Of a stretch of DNA of 64,000 nt, positions 17,348-25,401 are shown one piece after another. This stretch comes from an uncultured Eggerthella sp. (lineage in GTDB: Bacteria > Actinomycetota > Coriobacteriia > Coriobacteriales > Eggerthellaceae): assembly GCA_959607715.1 (NCBI GenBank), contig CAUHNN010000005.1, positions 39,450 to 103,449 of the forward strand, read 5' to 3'. The position numbers and the translations under genes were made by a program. A model generated the notes under the pieces. The model searched no databases, was not told where the DNA came from, and saw nothing but the letters and a program-made list of their open reading frames with translations. The number at the start of each line of letters is the position of its first letter. The first letter of the stretch is position 1.

Positions 17348-19361
17348 ACATGAGGCCATCGTCTGGCCCAAACGCGCCGTCGTGACCGCGGGCATGCCGT
17401 ACGGCAACAAAGCCCTTCATTTCGGCCATGTCGGCGGCGTTTTCGTCCCCGCCGATTGCTACGCCCGCTTCCTGCGCGACCGCATCGGGGCCGATAACGT
17501 CATTTTCGTTTCGGGAACCGACTGCTTCGGTTCCCCCATCGAGGAGGGATACCGCAAGGAGGTCGAGTCCGGCTCCTTCGAAGGGACCATCGAGGACTAC
17601 GTCAAGCGCAACCACGATCGCCAGAAGGCGACGCTCGACGCCTACGACATCAGCCTCGACGTGTATGAGGGCAGCGGTCTGGGCCATTGCGGCGAGGTGC
17701 ATCGCGTCGTCTCCGCCGACCTCATCGAGCGCTTGAGGGAAAAGGGATATCTTCACCTCGAGAGCACGCTGCAGTTTTACGACGTCGAGGAGCAGATGTT
17801 CCTGAACGGTCGTCAGGTCGTCGGCCATTGCCCCGTGCAGGGATGCAAGAGCGAGAAGGCCTACGCCGACGAGTGCGATCTGGGCCATCAGTTCGACCCG
17901 GTGGATCTCATCAAGCCGATCTCGTCGGTGTCCGGCACCGTTCCCGAGATGCGCGAAGTGAAGAACTGGTATTTCGACCTGCCGGGCTTCGCCTCGGTTG
18001 TCCGCGACAACGCCCGCGCCCTCGAGGACGATCCGCAGATCCGCCCGATCGTCACCAAGACCATCGAGGAATTCCTCGTCGCTCCCATCATCTACATCAA
18101 AGCCGAGCTCCAGGGGGAATACGACAAGATCGCCTCCGAGCTCCCTGCCCACGTCCATCGCGATCCTGAAAAGGGCAAGCAGAGCTTCGAAATCGAGTTC
18201 GAGACCGTCGCCGAGCGCGATCGCGCGCGCGAGATCCTGAGCGCTGCGGGGATTCGTTTCCGCACGGGCAAGGCGCTCGTGCCGTTCCGCATTTCCGGCA
18301 ACGCCGATTGGGGCGTCCCCGTTCCCCCGATGGAGGGGATCGACGGTTTGACGGTGTGGTGTTGGCCTGAGAGCCTGTGGGCTCCCTTGTCCTTCACCAT
18401 GGCGCGCAACGACGAGCGTGGCTTGTCGCGCTCCCTGTGGCGCTCTTTCTGGTGCGATCGCGATGCGAGGGTCTACCAGTTCATCGGCCAGGATAACCTG
18501 TATTTCTACGGCGTTGCCCAGCCTGCGCTTTTCGCCGCGCTCCAGGACGGCGACGACCCGAAGGCCGACGCGCCGCAGGGAGAGCTTCAGCAGACGCGCC
18601 TCATCGCCAATCACCATATTCTTTTCGGCGACAAGAAGGCGTCCTCTTCCGGCGCGGTCAAGCCTCCCTCGGCAGACGAGCTGCTCGAGCACTACACCGC
18701 CGAGCAACTGCGCGCCCATTTCCTGGCGCTCGCCCTCGATCAGAAGTCCGTCGGCTTCAAGCCGAAGGTTTTCGAGCAGGACCCCGCAAAGCGCGACGAC
18801 CCGCGCGTTGCCGATCCTGCCCTTAAAGAGGGCGCGCTTTTGACGAAGGTCTTCAACCGCCTCGGGCGCAGCTGCCTCTACGAAGCGGCGAACAACTTCG
18901 ATTGCTACATGCCCCTGGGCTCCGTTTCCCGGGAGGTTCTTTCCCGCACGCGCACGACCATGCGCTCCTACGAGGAGATGATGTATCGCGTCGATCTCCA
19001 CTCCGTCATGGCGCTCATGGACGAGTTCATCAGATACGCGAACAAGTACTGGTCGAGCGGCATCCGCGAAGCGGAGGGCGAAGGGGACGACCAGCGCCGT
19101 CGTCAAGTGCTCGTCGATTCCTTCTACCTGCTTCGCATCGCGTGCCTGCTCATGCATCCGATCGTTCCTTCCGGCACGGAGAAGATCTGCGATTACCTGA
19201 ATTTCGAGTTCGACGAGTTCTTCAGCTGGAATTACGATTTCGACAGCATGGAGGAGCTCTGCGGCGCCGCCGAGCTCGAAGAGGGTCGTCATCGTGTTCG
19301 CGAGCTTCCTCCCCGCACCGACTTCTTCAAGTTCCACCCCTCTCAGGTGAAGGGAAAGTAG
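17328..19361 (+). CDS. Divergent methionyl-tRNA synthetase-like class I aminoacyl-tRNA synthetase
   Basis: 677 residues. Class I synthetase fold resembling MetRS: TAGMPYGNKALHFGH (HIGH motif HFGH, residues 31-34), VSGTDCFGSPIE, a zinc-knuckle-like stretch (CPVQGCKSEKAYADECDLG), SSVSGTVPEMREVKNWYFDLPGF, and NADWGVPVP ... YQFIGQDNLYFYG. Two features are odd: the KMSKS loop reads KASSS (residues 437-441, encoded at 18636-18650) and about 80 extra residues lie between FDLPGF and DWGVPVP. The anticodon-binding helical region is present. It could be the cell's only MetRS with a degenerate loop, or a paralogue with another role. ATG 17328 is preferred over GTG 17322 on spacing from GAGGAG (17312-17317). 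Confidence 0.8.
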   Translation: MAHSRTEHEAIVWPKRAVVTAGMPYGNKALHFGHVGGVFVPADCYARFLRDRIGADNVIFVSGTDCFGSPIEEGYRKEVESGSFEGTIEDYVKRNHDRQKATLDAYDISLDVYEGSGLGHCGEVHRVVSADLIERLREKGYLHLESTLQFYDVEEQMFLNGRQVVGHCPVQGCKSEKAYADECDLGHQFDPVDLIKPISSVSGTVPEMREVKNWYFDLPGFASVVRDNARALEDDPQIRPIVTKTIEEFLVAPIIYIKAELQGEYDKIASELPAHVHRDPEKGKQSFEIEFETVAERDRAREILSAAGIRFRTGKALVPFRISGNADWGVPVPPMEGIDGLTVWCWPESLWAPLSFTMARNDERGLSRSLWRSFWCDRDARVYQFIGQDNLYFYGVAQPALFAALQDGDDPKADAPQGELQQTRLIANHHILFGDKKASSSGAVKPPSADELLEHYTAEQLRAHFLALALDQKSVGFKPKVFEQDPAKRDDPRVADPALKEGALLTKVFNRLGRSCLYEAANNFDCYMPLGSVSREVLSRTRTTMRSYEEMMYRVDLHSVMALMDEFIRYANKYWSSGIREAEGEGDDQRRRQVLVDSFYLLRIACLLMHPIVPSGTEKICDYLNFEFDEFFSWNYDFDSMEELCGAAELEEGRHRVRELPPRTDFFKFHPSQVKGK

Positions 19362-19430
19362 GATTGTGGTGATCTGAGGCGTTGCCCTTCCCATATTCGT
19401 CCGATGTGATAAACTAGCAAAGCTTGTCTC

Positions 19431-19451
19431 GCCTTGGTCGGAAACCAAGGC
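19431..19451 (+). promoter_or_regulatory. Hairpin immediately upstream of rpmE
   Basis: GCCTTGGT (19431-19438) pairs perfectly with ACCAAGGC (19444-19451) around a five-base loop, ending five bases before the GTGAGGAG ribosome-binding site of rpmE. Ribosomal protein genes often carry leader hairpins for autoregulation; that role here is inference. Confidence 0.4.
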
Positions 19452-19467
19452 TTAGTGAGGAGAACCA

Positions 19468-19923
19468 ATGAAGAACGAAATCCATCCCGAGTACGTTGAC
19501 TGCACGGTCACCTGCACCTGCGGCAACACCTTCCAGACCCGCTCCACGAAGTCTGAGATCCGCGTCGACATCTGCAACGCATGCCATCCCTTCTTCACCG
19601 GCACTCAGAAGCTGATCGACTCCGGTGGACGCGTCCAGCGCTTCGCCAACAAGTTCGGCGCCGCAACCGAGACGGTTGCCGCCCGCGAGGCCGCTAAGAA
19701 GGCAGAGCGCGCTGCTGCCGCCGAGGCCGCCGAGGCCGCTAAGAAGGCCGAGCGCGAGGCCAAGGCCGCCGCTAAGGCTGCCCGTGCCGCCGAGTTCGCC
19801 AAGAAGGCTGAAGCAGAAGCCGCTAAGGCCGCTGCCGCCGAGGCCGAGGCTGCCGAGGAAGCAACCGAAGCCGTTGCCGAGGAAGCTGTTTCCGAAGAGG
19901 CTACCGAGGCTAGTGCCGAGTAG
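19468..19923 (+). CDS. rpmE: 50S ribosomal protein L31 with Ala/Lys/Glu-rich C-terminal extension
   Basis: Residues 1-65 are a zinc-type L31: IHPEYVDCTVTCTCGNTFQTRSTKSEIRVDICNACHPFFTGTQ with four cysteines (CxC and CxxC set) for zinc. Usual length is 66-80; here 151. The extra about 80 residues are almost only Ala, Glu and Lys (repeats of AAKKAE and AAEAEAAEEA), turning from Lys-rich to acidic toward the end, probably a long helix. L31 forms the intersubunit bridge B1b, so the tail would project near the 30S head. Strong Shine-Dalgarno (GAGGAG) before ATG 19468. Followed by its own terminator. Confidence 0.95.
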   Translation: MKNEIHPEYVDCTVTCTCGNTFQTRSTKSEIRVDICNACHPFFTGTQKLIDSGGRVQRFANKFGAATETVAAREAAKKAERAAAAEAAEAAKKAEREAKAAAKAARAAEFAKKAEAEAAKAAAAEAEAAEEATEAVAEEAVSEEATEASAE

Positions 19924-19942
19924 TCGTATCCTTTCGGGATCG

Positions 19943-19977
19943 AAGGGCGCTTGCGTAAGGAAGGCGCCCTTTTTTAT
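19943..19977 (+). terminator. Rho-independent terminator after rpmE
   Basis: AAGGGCGC (19943-19950) / GCGCCCTT (19964-19971) hairpin followed by TTTTTATTT. Confidence 0.88.
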
Positions 19978-20063
19978 TTGTTTGCCCAGGGTAGGCGAGG
20001 GCGGTATCCTGAAAATCGCTTACGAAAGCGAAAGCCCGACCATGTTCCAGAGAAAGGGAGCCC

Positions 20064-20720
20064 ATGATCGATAAGTCTGCATTCCGCGCATTGAGCTACG
20101 GCCTCTACATCGTCTCGTCCGAGGCGGAGGGCAGAAAGGCTGGATGCGTCGTCAATACGTTCGCCCAGGTGACGTCCAGTCCTGCTCAGGTGAGCGTCGC
20201 CCTCAACAAGGAAAACGCCACGACGTCGGTGATCGACGAGCGAGGAGCGTTCGAGGTCTGCGTCCTCGACGAGTCGGCGACGATGGAGCTGATCGGGGGC
20301 TTCGGCTTCCACTCCAGCAAGGACGCCGACAAGTTCGCCGGGGTTTCCTCGGCTGTTTCCGAGCGGGGGCTGCCCTACGTCACCGAGCACGTCTGCGCCC
20401 ATTTCTCGGTGAAGGTTTCCCAACGCATCGATGTGGGCAGCCATGTGCTGTTCATCGGCGAAGTCGTCTCCTGCGAGACCCTCGGTCAGGAAAAGCCGAT
20501 GACCTACGCCTTTTACCACGAGGTGAAGGGGGGAACGACCCCTCCGAAGGCCTCGAGCTACAACGGGCCGGCCGTTTCTGCTCCGAGCAAGGCGGCTGCA
20601 CGTGTGGCGTGGCGCTGCAAGGTATGCGGGCATATCGAGTACGTCGATGAGCTTCCCGACGACTTCACCTGTCCTCTGTGCGGCGTGGGCAAGGATATGT
20701 TCGAGCGCATCGAGCTGTGA
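20064..20720 (+). CDS. Flavin reductase-rubredoxin fusion (high-molecular-weight rubredoxin type)
   Basis: 218 residues. Residues 1-150 are a flavin reductase-like FMN-binding split barrel (LSYGLYIVSSEAEGRKAGCVVNTFAQVTSSPAQVSVALNK, with the family's GCVVNT and P-x-x-VSVALN). Residues about 182-216 are a rubredoxin: WRCKVCGHIEYVDELPDDFTCPLCGVGKDMFE, with both CxxCG iron-binding loops intact. This architecture matches Hrb of Moorella and related NADH:rubredoxin-type proteins that pass electrons to flavodiiron oxygen or NO reductases. No flavodiiron protein is encoded nearby, so its partner must lie elsewhere. Own terminator follows. Strict anaerobe oxygen defence is the likely role. Confidence 0.9.
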   Translation: MIDKSAFRALSYGLYIVSSEAEGRKAGCVVNTFAQVTSSPAQVSVALNKENATTSVIDERGAFEVCVLDESATMELIGGFGFHSSKDADKFAGVSSAVSERGLPYVTEHVCAHFSVKVSQRIDVGSHVLFIGEVVSCETLGQEKPMTYAFYHEVKGGTTPPKASSYNGPAVSAPSKAAARVAWRCKVCGHIEYVDELPDDFTCPLCGVGKDMFERIEL

Positions 20721-20740
20721 GCGTTGAGGCGCCGTTTGGC

Positions 20741-20766
20741 AGGGCCCGGTTCGCCGGGCCCTTTTG
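20741..20766 (+). terminator. Rho-independent terminator after flavin reductase-rubredoxin gene
   Basis: GGGCCCGG / CCGGGCCC stem (20742-20749 and 20754-20761) with a TTCG tetraloop, followed by TTTT. Confidence 0.88.
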
Positions 20767-20854
20767 CGTTCGCGTGGTGATTTAGCTTGGTCGCGGTCCC
20801 GTACGGGCCCTAAGCGTCCTTTTCGGTATGATACCTGCAGAAGAAAGGAGACCC

Positions 20855-21535
20855 ATGAACGTCGAACTGCTTCAATACCCCGAGGATCCCGAGCGCGCCG
20901 TGGCGACGGCCGCCCGTCTTTGCTATGCGCCCATCGGCGCGAAAGAGCTTAAGGAAACGATGAGCGAAGAGCGCATCAGAAGCGTTCTGTCCACCATCAT
21001 GAAGTCCGGCCACTTCTCCACGCTCGAGCACGTTTCCTATACCTTTGCCATCGATGGGGTGTCGCGCGCCCTGACCCATCAGCTCGTGCGCCATCGCCTT
21101 GCGAGCTTCAATCAGCAATCCCAGCGCTACGTCGCCTTCACCGACGGCGTCGACGTCGTGAAGCCCGATTCCGTTTCTTCTTGCGAGGAAACGTCGCGCA
21201 TCTTCGACGAGGCCATCGATGCGGTCGTCGAAGCGTACGGCAAGCTCCTCGATGCCGGGGTTCCCGCCGAAGACGCACGCTATCTTCTCCCGAACGCCGC
21301 GGAGACGAAGATCGTCGTCACGATGAACATTCGCGAGCTGCTTCACTTCTTCAGCCTGCGTTGCTGCAACCGCGCTCAGTGGGAGATCCGCGAGCTGGCC
21401 CATCGCATGCTCGAGCTCGTGCGCCCTACGGCTCCCTATATCTTCATGGATGCGGGGGCTTCTTGCGTGCGGGGCGCGTGCACGGAAGGGAAGATGACCT
21501 GCGGAAATCCTTATCCGAAAGTGACGAGGGACTAG
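20855..21535 (+). CDS. thyX: FAD-dependent thymidylate synthase ThyX
   Basis: Makes dTMP from dUMP using FAD, NADPH and methylene-tetrahydrofolate. 226 residues with the ThyX signature RHRLASFNQQSQRY (consensus RHRxxSxNxxSxR), upstream HFSTLEHVSYTFAIDG, and C-terminal LPNAAETKIVVTMNIRELLHFFSLRCCNRAQWEIRELA. ATG 20855 is chosen because AAAGGAGA precedes it by a few bases; an upstream in-frame ATG has none. tmk, which uses the product, is 7 kb downstream. No thyA is seen in the window. Confidence 0.96.
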   Translation: MNVELLQYPEDPERAVATAARLCYAPIGAKELKETMSEERIRSVLSTIMKSGHFSTLEHVSYTFAIDGVSRALTHQLVRHRLASFNQQSQRYVAFTDGVDVVKPDSVSSCEETSRIFDEAIDAVVEAYGKLLDAGVPAEDARYLLPNAAETKIVVTMNIRELLHFFSLRCCNRAQWEIRELAHRMLELVRPTAPYIFMDAGASCVRGACTEGKMTCGNPYPKVTRD

Positions 21536-21542
21536 ATAACCG

Positions 21543-22574
21543 ATGACTCGGGACGGCGAAGTCAAGAGGGCGTTCACCGAAGACGGCCCCCATCGCACGC
21601 ATATCGGGGGCCAGGCCCTTATCGAGGGCGTCATGATGCGCGGTTCGCGCTCGTGGGCCGTCGCCGTGCGCGAACCCGACGGGCATCTGCACGTTGAGGA
21701 TCACCCCCTCTCGTCGAAGGGGGGCCGTCCTGCGTGGCTGTCGTGGCCGCTCGTGCGCGGCTGCGTTGCCTTCGTCGACTCCCTGGCCCTTGGGTTCAAG
21801 GCCCTCGAGATAGCCGCGAACCACGCGTATGCCGATGACGAGTCGCAGGGCTCCGGCGACTGTGCCGACGGTGGGCCCCAGGCGCAACAAGACGGCGATT
21901 CGTCGGGGGAGGAGCCGGCCTTCGGGAAGGGCGAGATGGCCCTTTCCCTCGTCCTCGGGATCTCCCTCGGGGTGTTTCTCTTCGTTTTCGCCCCCGCCTT
22001 CATCTCGAATCTGCTTGTCGGGTCCTACGAGAACAGCCCGCTTGCCTGGAACGTCGTCGATGGCGTTGTCCGCATCGCGGTGTTCGTCTTCTATGTGTGG
22101 CTGATCGGCCGGATGAAGGACATCAAGCGCATGTTTTGCTACCACGGCGCCGAGCACAAGGTCATCCATTGCTACGAGCACGGCTTGGCGCTCACCCCGG
22201 AAAACACCCGTCGGTTCCCGCGGTTCCACGTGCGCTGCGGCACGGCGTTTCTGATCATGGTCATGGTGATCGCCATCCTCGTCTACACCGTCGTCCCCCT
22301 CGACGCCCTTATCGCCGCATGGGGCTTGGGCCAGGCGGCTTCATTCGCGCTCCTCGTCGTCGTGCGCATCGCCCTCATCCCCCTGATCGCCGGGTTGTCC
22401 TACGAGATCACCGTCAAATGGGCGGGTTCGCGCCCCGACAACCCGCTTGTGCGCATCGTGCTTTGGCCGGGGATGCAGATGCAGCGGCTCACCACGCACG
22501 AGCCCGACGATTCTATGCTCGACGCCGCCGCTGCGGCCATGGAGTCCGTGATACGCAGCGAGCGTCCGTCTTGA
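21543..22574 (+). CDS. DUF1385 (YqhQ) family membrane protein
   Basis: 343 residues with the DUF1385 signatures: IGGQALIEGVMMRGSRSWAVAVREPDG near the N-terminus and IGRMKDIKRMFCYHGAEHKVIHCYEHG, whose His/Glu residues suggest a metal site, then NTRRFPRFHVRCGTAFLIMVMVI and LPLIAGLSYEITVKWAG-like C-terminal region. At least four hydrophobic segments. Family function is unproven (predicted metal-dependent membrane enzyme). Usually found next to prfA/prmC; here it lies between thyX and topA. Translation probably starts at ATG 21543, eight bases after thyX, though the ribosome-binding site is weak. Confidence 0.88.
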   Translation: MTRDGEVKRAFTEDGPHRTHIGGQALIEGVMMRGSRSWAVAVREPDGHLHVEDHPLSSKGGRPAWLSWPLVRGCVAFVDSLALGFKALEIAANHAYADDESQGSGDCADGGPQAQQDGDSSGEEPAFGKGEMALSLVLGISLGVFLFVFAPAFISNLLVGSYENSPLAWNVVDGVVRIAVFVFYVWLIGRMKDIKRMFCYHGAEHKVIHCYEHGLALTPENTRRFPRFHVRCGTAFLIMVMVIAILVYTVVPLDALIAAWGLGQAASFALLVVVRIALIPLIAGLSYEITVKWAGSRPDNPLVRIVLWPGMQMQRLTTHEPDDSMLDAAAAAMESVIRSERPS

Positions 22575-22759
22575 TGCGTTTGCGCTGCGTTTCCAACCTT
22601 TCGTGTATCCTGTACGATGTTTGCCGCTCGCTCCACGCATATGCCCTGGGGCGTGCAGCTTATCCCCGCACACGTTAAACGAACGAGATCGGGGTCATTC
22701 GTGTGAGCGATATCGCCGTTTTGCGCGAGGGGGCGCAAGGCGAAGACAGGAGGCACCGC

Positions 22760-25276
22760 GTGAAGCTGGTTGTCACAGAGAAGAACGATGCGGCTCAGAA
22801 GATCGCTGATCTGCTCGGCGCGACGAAGCCCAAGGCCGATAAAGTGTATTCGACGCCGGTGTACCGTTTCACCGTCAAAGGAGAGGAATGGGTCACCATC
22901 GGCCTGCGCGGTCACATTCTCGAGCCCGATTTCGCAACGGCGCTCGTCTACAAGAAGCGCGGAGGATGGCGCGGCGTGACCGCCGACGGGGAAGTGCTCG
23001 AGGCCGACCTGCCCGCCGACCTGCCTCGTCCTCCCTTCAAAAAGAAAAAGCCCTTCACCGAAGATGGGGTCGAGCTCAAGGCTTGGAAGATGGAAGCCCT
23101 GCCTTATCTCGTCTACGCGCCCATCGAGAAGCGCCCTAAGGAAAAGGACATCATCCGTTCCCTCAAAAACCTCGCGAAGAAGGCGGACTCCATCGTCATC
23201 GCGACCGACTTCGACCGCGAGGGAGAGCTCATCGGCTCCGACGCGCTGTCCTGCATCCAGGAAGTCAACGACACCGCGCCGGTGTCCCGCGCGCGCTATT
23301 CCGCCTTCACGAAGGAAGAGATCACGCACGCCTTCGATAACCTGACCGTGCTCGACGTGAACCTGGCGAGTGCAGGCGCTTCCCGTCAGGACATCGACCT
23401 GATCTGGGGTGCGGTTCTCACCCGTTATCTGACCCTCGTGAAGTTCGCCGGATACGGCAACGTGAGGTCATCCGGTCGCGTTCAGACCCCGACGCTTGCC
23501 CTCATCGTCGCACGCGAACGTGAGCGTCTTGCGTTCGTCCCCGAGGATTATTGGGTCATCAAGGGCGCTTTCGGGCAGGATCCCGACACCTTCGTCGCCC
23601 CCCATGTGACGGCGCGCTTCAAGAGCGAGGAAGAAGCCCAGAGGGTGATGGCCAACGTGGAGGGTTCGTCGAGCGCCCAGGTCTCTTCCATCGTCAAGCG
23701 CAAGCGCACGGTCGCCCCACCCGTTCCGTTCAACACCACGAGCCTGATGGCCGCCGCGTCGGCCGAGGGGCTTTCGCCGGCGCGCACCATGCGCTTGGCC
23801 GAGAGCCTCTACATGGACGGCTATATCAGCTACCCCCGCGTCGACAACACGGTGTACCCGTCTTCGCTCGATCTCGAGGAAACGGTGACGAAGATCATGG
23901 TGAATCCCGCGTATGCGCCGTATTGCAAAGAGCTGCTTGCCAAAGGCCCGCTTACGGCGACGCGCGGCAAGAAGGAGACGACCGACCATCCGCCGATCTA
24001 CCCTACCGCCGCAGCCACTCCCGAAGACCTGCCGGCTCCGGAATTCAAGCTCTACAACCTCATCGTCCGCCGCTTCCTCGCTACTCTTTCCGCCCCCGCG
24101 GTCGTCGAGGGCACGAAGGTGACGCTCGATGTGGCGGGGGAGCCGTTCGTCGCGAAGGGCGACGTGCTCGTCGAGGCGGGGTTCCGCGCCATCTACCCGT
24201 ACGGCCTGAAGAAAGACGAGCAGCTTCCCGTCTTGACCGAAGGCGAGACGATCGCGTTCGGGGGCGCCACGTGCACCAAGAAGCAGACCGAGCCGCCGGC
24301 TCGCTACAGCCAGGGCAAGCTCATCCAGGAGATGGAGAAGCTCGGCCTGGGCACGAAATCGACGCGCCACTCCATCATCGAGCGCCTCTACACGGTCAAG
24401 TACATCCAGAACGACCCCATCGAGCCGTCCCAGCTCGGCATGGCGGTGTGCGACGCCCTCGATAAATTCGCGCCCCACATCACCCATTCCCAGATGACCG
24501 CCGAGCTCGAAGAGGAAATGGACAACATCGCCGAGGGGCAGAAGACCAAGGCCGACGTGGTCATGAATTCTCGCAACTTGCTCTCCGGTCAGCTGGCGAA
24601 CCTCCTGCCCCATTCCGAGGAAGTGAAGGACGCCCTGGCCGACGCCGTGGCCGCCGACGCCTACGTCGGCCCCTGCCCGAAGTGCGGCAAGGATCTGCAG
24701 CTCCGCTCCTCCCAGAAGACCCGATCGATGTTCATCGGATGCGCGGGATGGCCCGATTGCGACGTTACCTACCCTCTGCCGAAGGGCAAGATCGAATCGC
24801 TCGAGGAGAAGTGCCTGACGTGCGGTATGCCTCAGATCAAGGTGACGGCGTTCCGCTCCAAGCCGCGCATCCTCTGCATCGACCCTGAATGCGAGACGAA
24901 CAAGGAGCCCGATCTCGAGGTGGGCGTCTGCCCGACGTGCGCGGCCGCGGGCAAAAGCGCCAAGCTCATCGCCCACAAGAACCCCCGTACGCTCAAGCGC
25001 TTCATTCGCTGCGAGAACTACGACGACTGCGGCACGGGCTATCCCTTGCCGCAGTACGGCGCTCTGACGGCCACCGAAGAGGTGTGCGAATCGTGCGGCG
25101 CTCCGCTCGTGATCGTCACCACCAACCGAGGTCCCTGGAAGCTGTGCCCCAATTTCAACTGCCCGGCTAAGGAGGAGGCCAAGGAGAAGAAGGCCCAGAA
25201 GGCGTCGGCCAAGAAGGCGCCGACGGCGAAGAAGGGAACCAAGAAGGCCGCGGCGAAGAAGAAGGAAGAAGGCTAG
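22760..25276 (+). CDS. topA: DNA topoisomerase I (type IA)
   Basis: Relaxes negative supercoils. 838 residues. N-terminal TOPRIM domain begins KLVVTEKNDAAQKIADLLG and contains the metal triad in TDFDREGELIG; then GAGASRQDIDLIWG-type helix, RVQTPTLALIV, active-site tyrosine in GYISYPRVDNTVYP, and TTDHPPIYPT. The C-terminus has four Cys4 zinc modules (CPKCGKDL, CLTCGMP, CPTCAAAG, CESCGAP and their partners) and a Lys/Ala tail. The N-terminal part looks closer to archaeal-style TopA than E. coli TopA. GTG 22760 has AGGAGG six bases upstream, better than the GTG at 22703. Confidence 0.95.
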   Translation: MKLVVTEKNDAAQKIADLLGATKPKADKVYSTPVYRFTVKGEEWVTIGLRGHILEPDFATALVYKKRGGWRGVTADGEVLEADLPADLPRPPFKKKKPFTEDGVELKAWKMEALPYLVYAPIEKRPKEKDIIRSLKNLAKKADSIVIATDFDREGELIGSDALSCIQEVNDTAPVSRARYSAFTKEEITHAFDNLTVLDVNLASAGASRQDIDLIWGAVLTRYLTLVKFAGYGNVRSSGRVQTPTLALIVARERERLAFVPEDYWVIKGAFGQDPDTFVAPHVTARFKSEEEAQRVMANVEGSSSAQVSSIVKRKRTVAPPVPFNTTSLMAAASAEGLSPARTMRLAESLYMDGYISYPRVDNTVYPSSLDLEETVTKIMVNPAYAPYCKELLAKGPLTATRGKKETTDHPPIYPTAAATPEDLPAPEFKLYNLIVRRFLATLSAPAVVEGTKVTLDVAGEPFVAKGDVLVEAGFRAIYPYGLKKDEQLPVLTEGETIAFGGATCTKKQTEPPARYSQGKLIQEMEKLGLGTKSTRHSIIERLYTVKYIQNDPIEPSQLGMAVCDALDKFAPHITHSQMTAELEEEMDNIAEGQKTKADVVMNSRNLLSGQLANLLPHSEEVKDALADAVAADAYVGPCPKCGKDLQLRSSQKTRSMFIGCAGWPDCDVTYPLPKGKIESLEEKCLTCGMPQIKVTAFRSKPRILCIDPECETNKEPDLEVGVCPTCAAAGKSAKLIAHKNPRTLKRFIRCENYDDCGTGYPLPQYGALTATEEVCESCGAPLVIVTTNRGPWKLCPNFNCPAKEEAKEKKAQKASAKKAPTAKKGTKKAAAKKKEEG

Positions 25277-25341
25277 CCCCTGCTTTTGTCCGTGCGCAAG
25301 GCTCTCCGCTTTCACGGATACTTCCAAAAGGGTTAAGATGA

Positions 25342-25375
25342 AAGACGCTCCGCGATCCTGCGGGGCGTCTTTTTC
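25342..25375 (+). terminator. Rho-independent terminator after topA
   Basis: AAGACGCTCCGC (25342-25353) pairs with GCGGGGCGTCTT (25360-25371), one G-T wobble, followed by TTTTT; it lies between topA and mdh. Confidence 0.88.
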
Positions 25376-25401
25376 CTGTACGAACTTCAGGAGGTTCGAA
25401 T

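Noticed and set aside
17301..19448. Open frame of about 715 codons on the minus strand opposite the MetRS-like gene
   Set aside because: Shadow of a GC-rich gene: repeated Leu/Val/Ala/Asp/His composition, no motif or ribosome-binding site, and the plus frame is a clear synthetase.
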